Position numbers and translations under genes: made by a program. The notes under the pieces are model-generated. The model saw only the letters and a program-made list of their open reading frames with translations, did not search any database and was not told where the DNA came from. Shown piece after piece: positions 10,454 to 20,888 of a stretch of DNA of 64,000 nt. Source of the stretch: Adineta steineri (lineage: Eukaryota > Rotifera > Eurotatoria > Adinetida > Adinetidae); assembly GCA_905250115.1 (NCBI GenBank), contig CAJNOI010000159.1:23880-87879 (forward strand), written 5' to 3'. How positions within the stretch are numbered: position 1 is the stretch's first letter; each line of letters starts with the position of its first letter.

Positions 10454-11479
10454 ATGACTGATCCATTAATCTCACTTGGTGCTCAGTTAACTCGAATTAC
10501 TCTTCCCATGATCATTATTATGGGTGTTGTAGGTAATTCACTTAATATTGCTGTACTTCTACGTCCTGTATTTTATTCTCATGCTTGTTCTCGTTATTTA
10601 CTTGCTGCATCTATCAATAGTGTAATTTATTCAAGTGTTGTACTCATTTATCAGCTACTAGTGACTGGCTATCAACTTGATCCAAGTACTATTTCAATAA
10701 TGATTTGCAAAGTTATGACATATGTATTTCATGTTACTGCTTACATTTCACCTTACAATATAGTATTTGCTTCAATGGAACGATATTTTTCCAGTTCAAC
10801 AAGTGTTTATCTACGAAATTTTAGCAGTATTCGTATTTCACGTTGGATAATTGGATGTATTGTTGGTTTTTTTATACTTTTTGGTATTAATACATTTGTT
10901 CTGATTACTGCCAATCCAAATAATGGCCTTGGATGCCAAATTCCAGATGGCAAAATCTATAATCAAATATATGTAGTCACACAAGCTATGTTATATGCTA
11001 TTATTGCGCCATTCCTAATGGGATTATTCGGTTATTTAACAATGCGAAATTTGAAACAAGTTCGAGTCACTCCAGTTGTTGTATCAAAACATCGACGTAC
11101 TGAACGTCAACTTATTCGTATGCTTCTATTACAAGTAGGCATTTATATTATGCTTAATTTACCAGTCGGTGTAACATATTTGTCAGCAGTACTGCCAGTT
11201 TCTTATAAAACAACGCCACTCTTTTTCTTGGTGGCCGATATTACTCAAATATTAACTTATGCTTCTAATAGTTCAAGTTTTATTATATATATGATTGGTA
11301 ATCGATGTTATAGACAAGAACTTATGGTAATTCTACGTACACTCTTTCGTATGAAGCAACCTGTTAATAATCGTATTGGAACTCAGTCAACAACAACAAA
11401 GAGAGAAAATTTTAAAACAATTGCTATCATATCATCTATGCGAGTGAACAATCCTGTTCAACAAACATATGCACAATAA
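10454..11479 (+). CDS. Rhodopsin-like GPCR, intronless, 341 aa
   Basis: Orphan class A G-protein-coupled receptor. Seven hydrophobic segments are visible: about 15-38 (with GNSLN at 27-31), 48-70, 84-107, 130-152, 170-195, 220-245 and 255-282. The E-R-Y version of the DRY motif lies at 109-111 (SMERYFSSS). C85 at the start of TM3 can pair with the extracellular cysteine in GLGCQIP, and a basic third intracellular loop (KHRRTERQLIR) precedes TM6. The ligand cannot be told; family resemblance is to short peptide-receptor-like rotifer GPCRs. The ATG at 10454 is the first in frame and precedes a short extracellular N-terminus. There are no introns, unlike several neighbours. Confidence 0.87.
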   Translation: MTDPLISLGAQLTRITLPMIIIMGVVGNSLNIAVLLRPVFYSHACSRYLLAASINSVIYSSVVLIYQLLVTGYQLDPSTISIMICKVMTYVFHVTAYISPYNIVFASMERYFSSSTSVYLRNFSSIRISRWIIGCIVGFFILFGINTFVLITANPNNGLGCQIPDGKIYNQIYVVTQAMLYAIIAPFLMGLFGYLTMRNLKQVRVTPVVVSKHRRTERQLIRMLLLQVGIYIMLNLPVGVTYLSAVLPVSYKTTPLFFLVADITQILTYASNSSSFIIYMIGNRCYRQELMVILRTLFRMKQPVNNRIGTQSTTTKRENFKTIAIISSMRVNNPVQQTYAQ

Positions 11480-12005
11480 ACTTTTCAATATAAAAAAAAC
11501 ATCACTTTTATTGTCTTATCAATTTGAAATAAAAGATTCTCTTAAGATTCGACTTCATTAAATATAGCATAATCTACCTTTGGTATATTCTCTCAAATGA
11601 ATAGTCATTGTTAGAGACTGGATATAATTTAGAAAAATATAATTAATAAAACATCAAAAGAATAAAAAAATTTAGAAGAGAAGAGTTAAAAATAAAGTTA
11701 TGATTCCATAAGCCATTCATTCAACCATTATAATGATGATTAAAACGTACGTTAACATTTTCTAAAGCATATAATAAAAATAAAAGAAAAATTTTTTTGT
11801 AACATTTTATTATTGTTCATATAGTTAAACACGAAGTGGCATAGTTATTAATAAAATATACTCTCTTAAAGATCATGTATGACAATTTTTTTTTGACCCA
11901 TATTAAAATGTCCTTACAACAAAATTTGACTTAATTTTCCATCAAAAAATCTTACACTTTTTGTCACATTGTGTAGAATCATTGTTCGCTTTTATTGAGT
12001 TGTGT
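11480..12005. other. Convergent intergenic region
   Basis: AT-rich DNA between two converging receptor genes. It should hold both 3' UTRs. AATAAA-like hexamers occur, for example near 11529, but no further feature is evident. Confidence 0.4.
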
Positions 12006-13004
12006 TTATTTATTAAGTTGTAATGCTTGTGGAGCAACTCTATTTATTGTGCGTTTAGTTGTCACGATTTTTTTAATTTTTATCCAAATTTCTTTTGATG
12101 ACGCAAGACATACGAATGGCATTAATACTGGAATAAAATAACAAAAAAAATATACAAATACTTCAAATTCACCAGTTGAACCATACGGTACACCAAATAT
12201 CAGAGTAAGATACATACTCATCAGAGGAAAATTAAATAAAAGATATAGTAATGAACATGATAGTACTTGTATAATCATTCGTCGATATTTATGCCAATGT
12301 ATTTGTTGACGAAGACGTTGTTTTTGTTTGATAACACGAATAACTAATAAAATATTAAAAATTATGATTAAAATAGATGGCAATATACCGTTTACGAATG
12401 TATCAAATATATTAGGGCCAAATACTCCCAAATAACATGGACCGTAACACCAATATTGTGTATAATCTGGTGTATTATCACAAGATACAAAGAAAACACA
12501 GACAATATAAAATATACAAGCATATAAAATAATGCTTATTAACGGAATATAGTGAATAAAAATACGTTTTTTCCGAGTATTAAGCCATTGATGATGAAAT
12601 ATTATGATATGTCTCTCAATTGTAGTCCATGCCATTAACATACCCAATAGACTATAAGCAGTTGCACCTACAAACCACCAAATATAACAATTTACTATTG
12701 TTTGTGGCCAGATATAGCCAAGACGAACGTACGTAAGATAATTAGAAATATCTGTAGCTTGTGAGAAGAGTCCAACAATGAGAATAACAATAATAACATG
12801 ATTATTGAGTACTTTACGTAATGTTCGATCGAAATAAAGATTATAGAGTAAAAGAATAGAACAGAAAATAGATGGAATCTCCAAAAAAACAAGAATCCAA
12901 AAACGAACTGTTGCTGATACGGATGTTTGTAAATTTGGATCCAATGTTGTGCAATCGTCTTCAATATCATTAATAGAACTATCATTGCAAACAATATCAG
13001 CCAT
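12006..13004 (-). CDS. Rhodopsin-like GPCR, intronless, 332 aa (paralogue of the 13.9-15.0 kb gene)
   Basis: Orphan seven-transmembrane receptor. An acidic, Asn/Asp-rich extracellular N-terminus of about 30 residues is followed by seven hydrophobic segments. The ERH form of the DRY motif lies at 130-132 (TTIERHIIIFHH). The second extracellular loop carries WCYGPCYLG, a double-cysteine pattern. The third loop is basic (KQKQRLRQQ and HWHKYRRM). LNNHV at the end of TM1/loop 1 and the loop-2 C-x-G-x-C-Y pattern are shared with the adjacent minus-strand receptor, so the two look like tandem paralogues. This copy has no introns where the paralogue has two. Start ATG at 13004. Confidence 0.87.
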   Translation of the reverse strand: MADIVCNDSSINDIEDDCTTLDPNLQTSVSATVRFWILVFLEIPSIFCSILLLYNLYFDRTLRKVLNNHVIIVILIVGLFSQATDISNYLTYVRLGYIWPQTIVNCYIWWFVGATAYSLLGMLMAWTTIERHIIIFHHQWLNTRKKRIFIHYIPLISIILYACIFYIVCVFFVSCDNTPDYTQYWCYGPCYLGVFGPNIFDTFVNGILPSILIIIFNILLVIRVIKQKQRLRQQIHWHKYRRMIIQVLSCSLLYLLFNFPLMSMYLTLIFGVPYGSTGEFEVFVYFFCYFIPVLMPFVCLASSKEIWIKIKKIVTTKRTINRVAPQALQLNK

Positions 13005-13849
13005 GAACTCTAAAACTATCGATGAATAGAATAAAGAATATTATATAAATGTCACTGTAAATTTATTGTATAAATGAAAAAACAAGAAACTATCGTTAGT
13101 TATCTGTAAAAGAATAAAAACTTTTTCCTTCATTTCATTACCTAGTCATAATTTAAATAACTAAATTAGACTGCATCGTTGGAATATACAATAACATGTC
13201 GTTTATAAAAAATTTAAAAAAAGGAAAAGCTTCAAATCTATATATATATAATGTTCTCTCAGTGTGTTTTTTTTGTGCAAGATCAAAAGAGCGTCGAACA
13301 TAATATAAGCTGTCGGAACCTTCTAAACGAAGAAGTGAGGCACAATAAATCTGAATCATTAGTGTGTTTAGCAGGCCATCAATATTACACACATATATCT
13401 CATAATCTATCGAATTGAGCAAATTTTATTTCATCTTTAAATGAGTGTGACATAGGATAAGCATCACTGTTCAGTCCGAAAGTAGACGATTTATAAATTA
13501 TAAATTTTTCAACCGAAAATTTAAAAGCACTGTTGTCACGAATTTGTAGTAGACATGTGGACAGTTTTGAATTTCTAGACTTGTCAAATTACCAATTTCA
13601 ACCCGGTTTATAAATATTTTAAACTTTTAGAATTTCTGATAAATTTAAATTTTTGTCAAAACCATTTTCGAACTCAACAGTGATAAGTATCCAACTAATT
13701 TGAATTAGAATTTATCTGGAATAATAAAATTCAATAGTTATGATAGATGAAATTTTTATTGTAAATATGATCATAGTAAATGAAGTTATTTCAAAAAAAC
13801 TAGATACTTCTAAAGATCGAATAATTAAAGCAGCATGTACACTTCGAGT
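13005..13849. other. Intergenic between tandem receptor paralogues
   Basis: AT-rich DNA with no convincing gene. The minus-strand open stretch near 13153-13422 lacks motifs and runs through oligo-A and TA repeats. It should contain the promoter of the 12-13 kb receptor and the 3' UTR of the next one. Confidence 0.4.
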
Positions 13850-14991
13850 TTATTTTATTTGTATTGTCGGTTGTATAATATTATTTCGTATAAATATGTT
13901 TTTGATAGATTGACGTATTTCAGGCAATCCAGTTAGGCACATAAATGGACAAAAAAGAAAGCTTATGTATTCGAAGTAAATGAACACAGCCGATGATAAT
14001 TGAAGAATAAATGCATTTGGAATAATAGGTGGAATTACAAAACCAACGATAATTGGTATCCAAACGATGATATACATAAGAGAAACGGATGCTAGCTGAA
14101 GTACCATTTTACGATTGCGTTGCCAGATAGCACGTTGACCTACACGACGTTTTTGGAGAAGTACACGAATGATAAGAATTATTGTTGCAATAATACTGAT
14201 AATAATCGGTGTAAATATATTACAAAACCAATCAAATAAACCAAGAGCGACCTATTAATAAAAAATAATCTAATTAGAACATTTTTCTTGAGTATAAAAT
14301 ACATTTAGTTTTTCTAAAAAGACTACACTGCACTTCGTTTATTATAATAAAACTATTAAGACGATTTATGTTAATCAGGAACAATATTTAAGTGAACTGG
14401 TACATAAAATAAATTATACATACCTCATATTGGTAACATGAACCGCCACAGGTAAATAACGTATAATCAAAATAGGATTCACAAGGATATATGACGATTA
14501 ATCCAATGTATAACAAAGGTGGATATATAAGAAAGAACAGTATTGGTCCATAATGAAGTAAGATTAAATGTTTCTTAAAAAATCCATGATAAAAGATAAG
14601 AAAATACCGTTCAATACATCCATAAGCCATTAAAGTGAGACCACTAACACACACTGCATAATTATATACAAGCCAGAATTTACAGAATACATCTGTTTGT
14701 ATAAATACGAATCCTGTGTGTAGCACAATTAGTGTTAATGGCATATCTATGACTACCTTTATAGAAATACGACAAATTATTAAAAATAATGTAATCAACC
14801 TATCGATGACTTACTTGAATAAAATTAACAAGTAATAAGATGAGAATGACGTGATTATTAAGTTTTTTACGAATTTGTGGAAATCGAGCAAAATGATAAA
14901 AGATGAGCAATGAACAGATGATTGAGGGAATCATTATTGTCACAAGTATTATAAAAATGATTGAATTACTTAGTGATATATCAATATCCAT
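13850..14991 (-). CDS. Rhodopsin-like GPCR, 3 exons, 303 aa
   Basis: Orphan seven-transmembrane receptor rebuilt from exons 14815-14991 (59 codons), 14424-14756 (111 codons) and 13850-14251 (133 codons plus stop). Introns are 58 and 172 bp, GT-AG, both phase 0. Exon 1 holds TM1 and LNNHV at the start of TM2. Exon 2 holds TM2 (part) to TM4, with ERY at about residues 108-110 (GCIERYFLIFYH) and the loop-2 cysteines CGGSCY. Exon 3 holds TM5-TM7 with a basic loop (LLQKRRVGQR). I chose the ATG at 14991 because the longer reading begins at TTG. The pattern agrees with the intronless neighbour at 12006-13004, which supports the splicing and a common origin. Confidence 0.83.
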
Positions 14992-15969
14992 TTTTATTTT
15001 ATTCTCTTGATTCAACTACTGTTTCCTACTTGTGTGTTAAATGTAGAAGAACCTTGTTTTTTATGATAAAAATGTGTCTGATTATAAGATCTGTCTTTTA
15101 TAATATTAAGCTCTTGTCAGTTGTTAGAAAAACTTCTTATATTATTAATTTAACATACAGTTCATAGAAAATTAACCCTTACAGCACCGCTGATATATAT
15201 ATATATATATACTTCTCTTCGGAATACTTTTAGCTAACAATTTTATCATTTATAATTAGAATATGAGTTTTTCTTTGATGTAATTGTATAGAATAATAAT
15301 TATATATACATGTACATCACAATGGTTATTTAACAGACGAAAAGAATGTAAAAGCAAATAATAAGATAATGACATATTAAAACTTGATTATTTCAATAAT
15401 TACAGGCAAATGAACTTGAAAATATCTATAGACACATAGAATTTAAATATTAATCCGGAAGGTCGATCCGGACATTTAAGAAATTGAAAGGTATTATCAT
15501 GAATAGTAAAACCTGGATTTTAAGGTGATGCTTTATAATTAACTTTGGAAAGCTTCTACAGAATATTAAAGCTTTTTAATTTACCTAATGTACTCTAGGT
15601 ATGAAGTAAAAACTATATTAATCATCTCTAATCCTCAATGCTTTTTACTAATTTTCATTTCATTATTTCCTTCGCTTAACAGTTGATTTTTATTGTTAAA
15701 GTTTACATAAATGTTTACAAATTTTTAATTATGAAGAAAAAATATTCTTGCATAAAGATACTTCGAAATATTTTGATCAAATTTAACGTGTTCAAGTCTT
15801 TAGTCGTGTAATCCAAGAGAGAGTCAAATCTGATTATGAGAAGAAATCTACTTCACTAAATTCTATTAAAAAAAAAACTTTTTAAAAGAGAAAATACTAT
15901 TAACTAATTGAATATGTTAGATAGAAAAAATCCCTATTAAGAATATTAAATAAATAGATTTATAATAAA

Positions 15970-16048
15970 ACCCAAGGAGGAACAAGCGAACTCCTGCACT
16001 TTTGAAGTACTAAAAAGTACGAAGAAGTCGGCTTGCTCCTTCTTGTTA
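15970..16048. repeat. Imperfect hairpin, possible short MITE
   Basis: The left arm begins ACCCAAGGAGGAACAAGCG and the right arm, read in reverse complement, begins AACAAGAAGGAGCAAGCCG. The arms share AAGGAG, CAAGC and ACT blocks, and the loop holds a small GTAC..GTAC palindrome. It is more GC-rich than its surroundings. No target-site duplication was identified. Confidence 0.35.
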
Positions 16049-16249
16049 AAATCTAATCATTCTCATCCTACTATCAATTTTTCAAGGGAAAAAGATATAA
16101 TATCAATTGAACAAACTAAGAAAATAAAAAAATTTAAGAGAAATAATTTTCTCCAGATTTGTTTTTATTAGAATATCATAATAAAAATTATGAAATACGA
16201 CGAATTGAAGTATTTTAATTAATATAATTAGAATTTGGAGGATGATTTA

Positions 16250-16336
16250 ATGGCTGAAACAATACAGTTAACTTTTGAACAGCAACATGATGATTATTTA
16301 TTAGATCTTGCTTTACAAAACATGGGTATTGAATAA
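16250..16336 (+). other. 28-codon ORF of protein-like composition
   Basis: ATG to TAA encoding MAETIQLTFEQQHDDYLLDL and eight more residues (28 in all). The composition is far from that of random AT-rich DNA, and it sits behind a purine-rich GGAGGATGATTTA. It may be a true micro-ORF, the first exon of an unrecognised gene, or a relic. No splice donor is obvious at its end. Confidence 0.25.
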
Positions 16337-17256
16337 TGAATATCTCTATCATTAACAATAGAGTAGAATACGTTGAGGAGACTTACAAATCAATGATAAT
16401 CACCACTCAAATATACTTTTCTTAATTTCTATGAACGCAGTGTAATAAATATTCTAAAAATATATCAAAAATTTGAGAATGTGGGTACTCTGTTTCATCG
16501 GCAACCACACCCCTGCTAAGGCACTATGTATATCTCTAATCCAACTTAACAAATACAAATTAAATTAAATCAATTTTTTTTCCTATAATTTATTGCTAAT
16601 AGATTGACAATCAGATATCAAAATTTAAAAAAGAAGAAGGAATTTAACTAAGAATTTAAATCTAACACATAATCTCTTGCAAAATAGCATGCTTAAGTTA
16701 ATGAAAAAGATACAATACAATATAGTTATCACACTAAAATTATCTTTATAATAAAATCTTTTTTTTCCAATATTTCCAACATATAAACGACATGAAGAAT
16801 ATCGAAATAAGTTGGTGATATTCAACTAAAATGAACATATATCATGTATAAACGATACAGAAGAATAAAAAGAAATATAAGTCATAGAATCACACCATAC
16901 AATCGTTTTCTAAGCATCTACAGGATAGAATATTATAAAGAAGTATATATAACGTCGATGACGTAGAGGTAATCAATGGATCCATATATACAGTATGGAG
17001 TCAATATATATAGAGGCGTCTGTTTTTCTCTCGGCTACATTTCTTCTCTCTTTCTTTTATTTGTATACTATTATCGACTCGAAGCAGTCACAAGATACGA
17101 AAAAAGCACGTTTTTCTTCAAATTTATAGTCGAGAGCGTTAAATATATACATATATGATGAAAGTTATATTTTTTCTTTATTATTCTAGATTTCTACAAT
17201 TCGATTAAAGATTATTTGTTTATTTGATCAATTTTCTATTTACGACTATTATCAAG

Positions 17257-17415
17257 ATGCCACCAAAAGCTGAATTTAAACCTAAACCAAGTGCAAAATC
17301 TGAAAAAAATAAACCCAAAGGTGGTAAGGCAAAAGATGAAAAACGTGCCGCTGAAAAAGCTAAAAAAGAAGCTAAACTTGGCGGTGGTCCAATTCAATTT
17401 GGAGCTAAAAAATAA
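17257..17415 (+). CDS. Small lysine-rich protein, 52 aa
   Basis: A short ORF from the ATG at 17257 encodes a strongly basic, low-complexity protein (MPPKAEFKPKPSAKSEKNK at the start, KKEAKLGGGPIQFGAKK at the end). Lys, Ala, Glu, Pro and Gly dominate. The composition and size resemble small ribosome-associated or chromatin proteins. The Gly-Gly-Gly/Lys-Lys tail faintly recalls TMA7, but the match is too weak to assign. Upstream is a plus-strand AT-rich promoter-like region. The longer reading starting at TTG 17224 is rejected. It could be a complete gene or a first exon. Confidence 0.5.
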   Translation: MPPKAEFKPKPSAKSEKNKPKGGKAKDEKRAAEKAKKEAKLGGGPIQFGAKK

Positions 17416-18758
17416 ATGGTCAATATGTGAGTAGAAACTTAATCTATAAGTATGAATCAATGGGAAAATCTACCACTAATAAATCCACCATTTTCAAACG
17501 TCGTTAAACAATAACAGGTATTTGTACTGTTAATTATCGACAAGAGTTGTAGAAAAACAATTTTCTATTATTCTTCTTAAGACATTTTTAGGAATTTCAT
17601 ATAGAGGTCGTCAGCAGGCATGTCTTTTTCAAGTCAAATATTATATAAAAATTTGTTCGATTTTGTTTTATAAACATATTTTATTTTTCTATTATAGGTA
17701 AAGTCGATTAACATGATTATGAATAACATTCGTCATATGAAAACAATCGTCGACTATGGATATTTTTTTTTGTGCTTGTAATATTAAACTAAAAATTTTT
17801 TTTCTTTTTTTCGTATTACATAATAAACAAAAAAGAGGATCGTGAAAGAAAAGAATACAGATGAATTGAATACACTTTGTGCACCTAGGAATTAGATGTT
17901 AATTGTAGAAAATCAAATGATGAATATCTACGTATTCTTATCGATTTTATTAATTGCTGCTATCGTAAATAGTGATCACTCAAGGTGAAAAAATACAAAT
18001 GCTTTTCATAAGAACGATAAATCCAATTTTTACCCTTGTATATCATTTAAAATATTTTATAAGAAAATAATATCTGAAATTAATTTTTAGAATATTAAAA
18101 ACTTTTAAAATCAATTGTCTTACAAAAATTCTCATTGGTAATTCTTTTTATTATGTTTCTAAGGTTATAATAAACCAATGAAATTCTATTTTTACGAAAT
18201 GATAATAAAGGTATTTATTTAAAAACACTTGAAAAGTTTTTTTTTATTATCTTACTCGAATCTTTTCATTCTTTATTATTAGTAACTACAGATAATAACT
18301 ATCTTTGTTGATCTAATGACACATCAAGTACTAAATGAGTTTAAATATAATAAATTATTTTGCATTTTTTAACTGATATTTATATTGGAAGACCATCTGA
18401 AAGAGAATGTCTGGCCGCTCCATATGTCCCTTAAAACAGTCTTCAATGGAATACATCATTTGTACATTCCATAATATTCGATATGACACTCTGATTTCTT
18501 TAAGGATTAACATACACAAATAAAGATTATATTTTAAAATATTAGTACGTGCAAGCAATACTATTATGTTCTATTAAAAGAGATTAATATAAAATATAAC
18601 TAAATATTTACGAAAATGAAGAAAAACGTGACTTTTCTTGTTATTGATTCAAATAAATTTTAATTAAAACTATTACATGAAACCATCAATTTTTTTTCTT
18701 TATTTCAAGAAAAAGAAAAGATAATAGTATATATTAAACTACTCTATTTAATACGAAA
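17416..18758. other. Intergenic, no gene seen
   Basis: AT-rich DNA that should include the 3' UTR of the small lysine-rich gene. Minus-strand reading at 18355-18558 lacks a recognisable domain. No RNA gene or repeat was identified. Confidence 0.4.
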
Positions 18759-19356
18759 ATGTCTTCGTCGATATATTATGCCTACTCTATATGTAATAGG
18801 TACGATTGGAAATCTATTAAATGTATTTGTCATTTTATGTTATATAAATTTTGATTTACTTGTAAATATTTTATACAAAGGTTTCAATATTAATCTATGT
18901 AAATTTTTATTTTATACATCGTATGTTTTTACTAGGCTTCTATCAGCTATTCTTATATTTGCATCTATTGATCGTTTATTACTTTCATCTCAAAATATTC
19001 ATACACGTTTATATAGTTCATAACGTTTAGCTTATGTTTCTATTAGTATAGTTCATCTGTTATATTAATGTCTTTTAAAAATGTTCATCATATACGATCA
19101 ATGAATAGAAAAGATTTTCAATTACTTCGTTGTCTTTATGTTCATAATATAATCTATATTATTTTCTCTTTAATTCCGTCAATATATGGTGTTTATCTTG
19201 CATCAACTAAAGATTAAATACATTCATTATTACGATTAGCTATTGAAAATTTTGTAGCTAGAGTAGCACTTACGTTTCATTATATTCCATTTTGTGCGAA
19301 TTGTTTTTTATCTATATCAATATATCAAGAGCTTTTCATTAAAAAATCAAACGCTT
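18759..19356 (+). pseudogene. Decayed rhodopsin-like GPCR
   Basis: Translation shows receptor pieces in order but broken. TM1-like GTIGNLLNVFVIL follows the ATG at 18778. A TM3 end with the DRY-like SIDRLLLSS comes next and then a stop at 19021-19023. Beyond a frame change come loop/TM segments (LLRCLYVHNIIYIIF and SIYGVYLAS), another stop, and a TM7-like segment (HYIPFCANCFLSISIY) near 19280-19330. The upstream ATG at 18759 is out of frame with the rest. At least two in-frame stops and one frameshift make this a pseudogene of the same general receptor class as the neighbours. Confidence 0.7.
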
Positions 19357-19841
19357 AGTATACAAACTATATGGTAAAGATACAATAATAATACGAGACG
19401 ATAAAATAGATAATATAAAATTAAATATGATCAGTACTATTAAATTACCTGCTTAATTATTAAACAAAAAAATAAATAAATCTTTTGTCTTTACGGTTGC
19501 TGATACAATATTTTTAGGGTATCATTTAAGTAGTCAGTAGAATAAATGAAACGATCAGTAAATAAAATGGAATGAAAAGTAAAAAAATATAAATTTGTGC
19601 AAAGATAGTCTACTTTTCTTTTTTTTACTGACCGCAGAACATATTCCCATACTTTTATTGCTTGTAAACCGTGCCTGTTTGTAACCGAATGATGATGATA
19701 TTAAACAATGACATATGAAATTCTTTCGGTAAAACTAAAACTTGTAGTCTCAATAACTATACTCGAACTAATCAGAATATTTATTTCGAAATCAAGACAT
19801 TACTTGTAATTTTGCAACTCTAAATATTATATAAAATTCCA
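19357..19841. other. Intergenic, no gene seen
   Basis: AT-rich segment between the receptor pseudogene and the convergent intact receptor. No feature beyond likely 3' UTR sequence. Confidence 0.4.
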
Positions 19842-20888
19842 CTAGTTTGTTTCTCTCATGCGATTTAGTCTATTGATCGGCATATAATAACATTTTTGAA
19901 TAACTATTTTTACAAGATGACGAAGTGCATTTCGAAATACACTTCCACCAGTTAATGTATAAATATAGAAAGGAGTTCCACTCGCGGCAAGTGCGATAAG
20001 AGTCAATATAGTAAAGATAAAATTCTGAACAGCATTATCTAATGATCCTGATGGAGGAGATGATGCAAATGATGAATAAACTTTTTGAATTGCATGTGGT
20101 GATGTAAATAGAAATAATAGAGTGACTTGTACAAGAAGCATTTTAAGTAATTGTCGATCTGTTTTCTTTGCTGGAAGATGTCCGCTTCTATTCGACGATA
20201 CATTTTTATTTTCAAGGCTTATCATAACACCATTTATTGCATGAACACGACTTTGTAGATGACGAACATTTTTAATAGTTAATAAACCAAAGATAATCAT
20301 GAGTAATAAAGGTAATAAAACTGTACCAAATGCATAGATTAAATCTGTTGTCAAACGACAACTATATGTTGAACCATAACATGCACGTAGAATATCACTT
20401 AAATTAGCTCTATAACAATAGAGTATTGGAATATTGATAAGACAAGAATAGATAAGAATAATAATTATACTTCGTTGTACATTTTTTAAATTACTCATTG
20501 ATCGTAAATTAATTGAAATACTAGATGATAACCATCGATCAATTGTTGCTAAGACAATCATCCATAAGAATATTGTTCTTGAATTATAAAGAATAAAATT
20601 ACGGACTTTACAAATCCAATCAGTTGTTAAAGTTAAATCTAAATTACACGCTGACAACATTCGACTGATAAGACCACTAATAATAACAATTATTCCGACA
20701 ATAGCTGAAGCAAGAAAATAAATAGCAGATGAATTTGATCGAAGTGATCGTTGACTTAATACAAGAATATTGAGAATATTACCAATTATACCAAAAATAA
20801 TGATAAAAATTGATAGATAATAATTAAGAGAATTTGATGCATTATTAAAAAATAAAATAAGATCTGTATTTGCATTCATTGACGACAT
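19842..20888 (-). CDS. Rhodopsin-like GPCR, intronless, 348 aa
   Basis: Orphan class A receptor. A short Asn-rich N-terminus with possible N-glycosylation sites (NNASNS) precedes TM1, which carries GIIGNILNILVL. TM3 ends in the DRW version of the DRY motif (ATIDRWLSSS). C109-region and loop-2 cysteines are present (WICKVRN; CYGSTYSC). The long third intracellular loop is basic (SGHLPAKKTDRQLLK). TM6 and TM7 follow, with TM7 ending ASGTPFYIYTLTGG, a variant of NPxxY. The ATG at 20888 is preferred over the TTG-initiated extension to 20906. It resembles the 10.5 kb receptor in the xRxxSSS motif after TM3 and in its loop-3 layout. Confidence 0.87.
   Translation of the reverse strand: MSSMNANTDLILFFNNASNSLNYYLSIFIIIFGIIGNILNILVLSQRSLRSNSSAIYFLASAIVGIIVIISGLISRMLSACNLDLTLTTDWICKVRNFILYNSRTIFLWMIVLATIDRWLSSSISINLRSMSNLKNVQRSIIIILIYSCLINIPILYCYRANLSDILRACYGSTYSCRLTTDLIYAFGTVLLPLLLMIIFGLLTIKNVRHLQSRVHAINGVMISLENKNVSSNRSGHLPAKKTDRQLLKMLLVQVTLLFLFTSPHAIQKVYSSFASSPPSGSLDNAVQNFIFTILTLIALAASGTPFYIYTLTGGSVFRNALRHLVKIVIQKCYYMPINRLNRMRETN

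Larger units (their letters stand above)
14992..17256. other. Intergenic; TA repeat, imperfect hairpin and micro-ORF only
   Basis: AT-rich DNA. A short (TA)n run lies near 15192-15210. A G/C-richer imperfect hairpin at 15970-16048 and a 28-codon ORF at 16250-16336 are listed separately. A weak member of the G/C-rich inverted-repeat family is visible at about 16480-16517 (GAATGTGGGTAC and CAACCACACCC). I see no other supported feature. Confidence 0.4.

Noticed and set aside
13153-13422. 89-codon minus-strand ORF
   Set aside because: No motif, low-complexity AT content and no support from neighbouring exons.
17224-17256. TTG-initiated N-terminal extension of the small lysine-rich protein
   Set aside because: Non-ATG start; the extension is hydrophobic and unlike the rest. 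The ATG at 17257 is preferred.
17257-17415. Identification of the small lysine-rich ORF as TMA7 or ribosomal protein S25
   Set aside because: Only the general basic composition and a few terminal residues agree; key conserved segments of either family are absent.
18355-18558. 67-codon minus-strand ORF
   Set aside because: No recognisable domain; starts and ends in AT-rich DNA, not in line with the adjacent receptor pseudogene.
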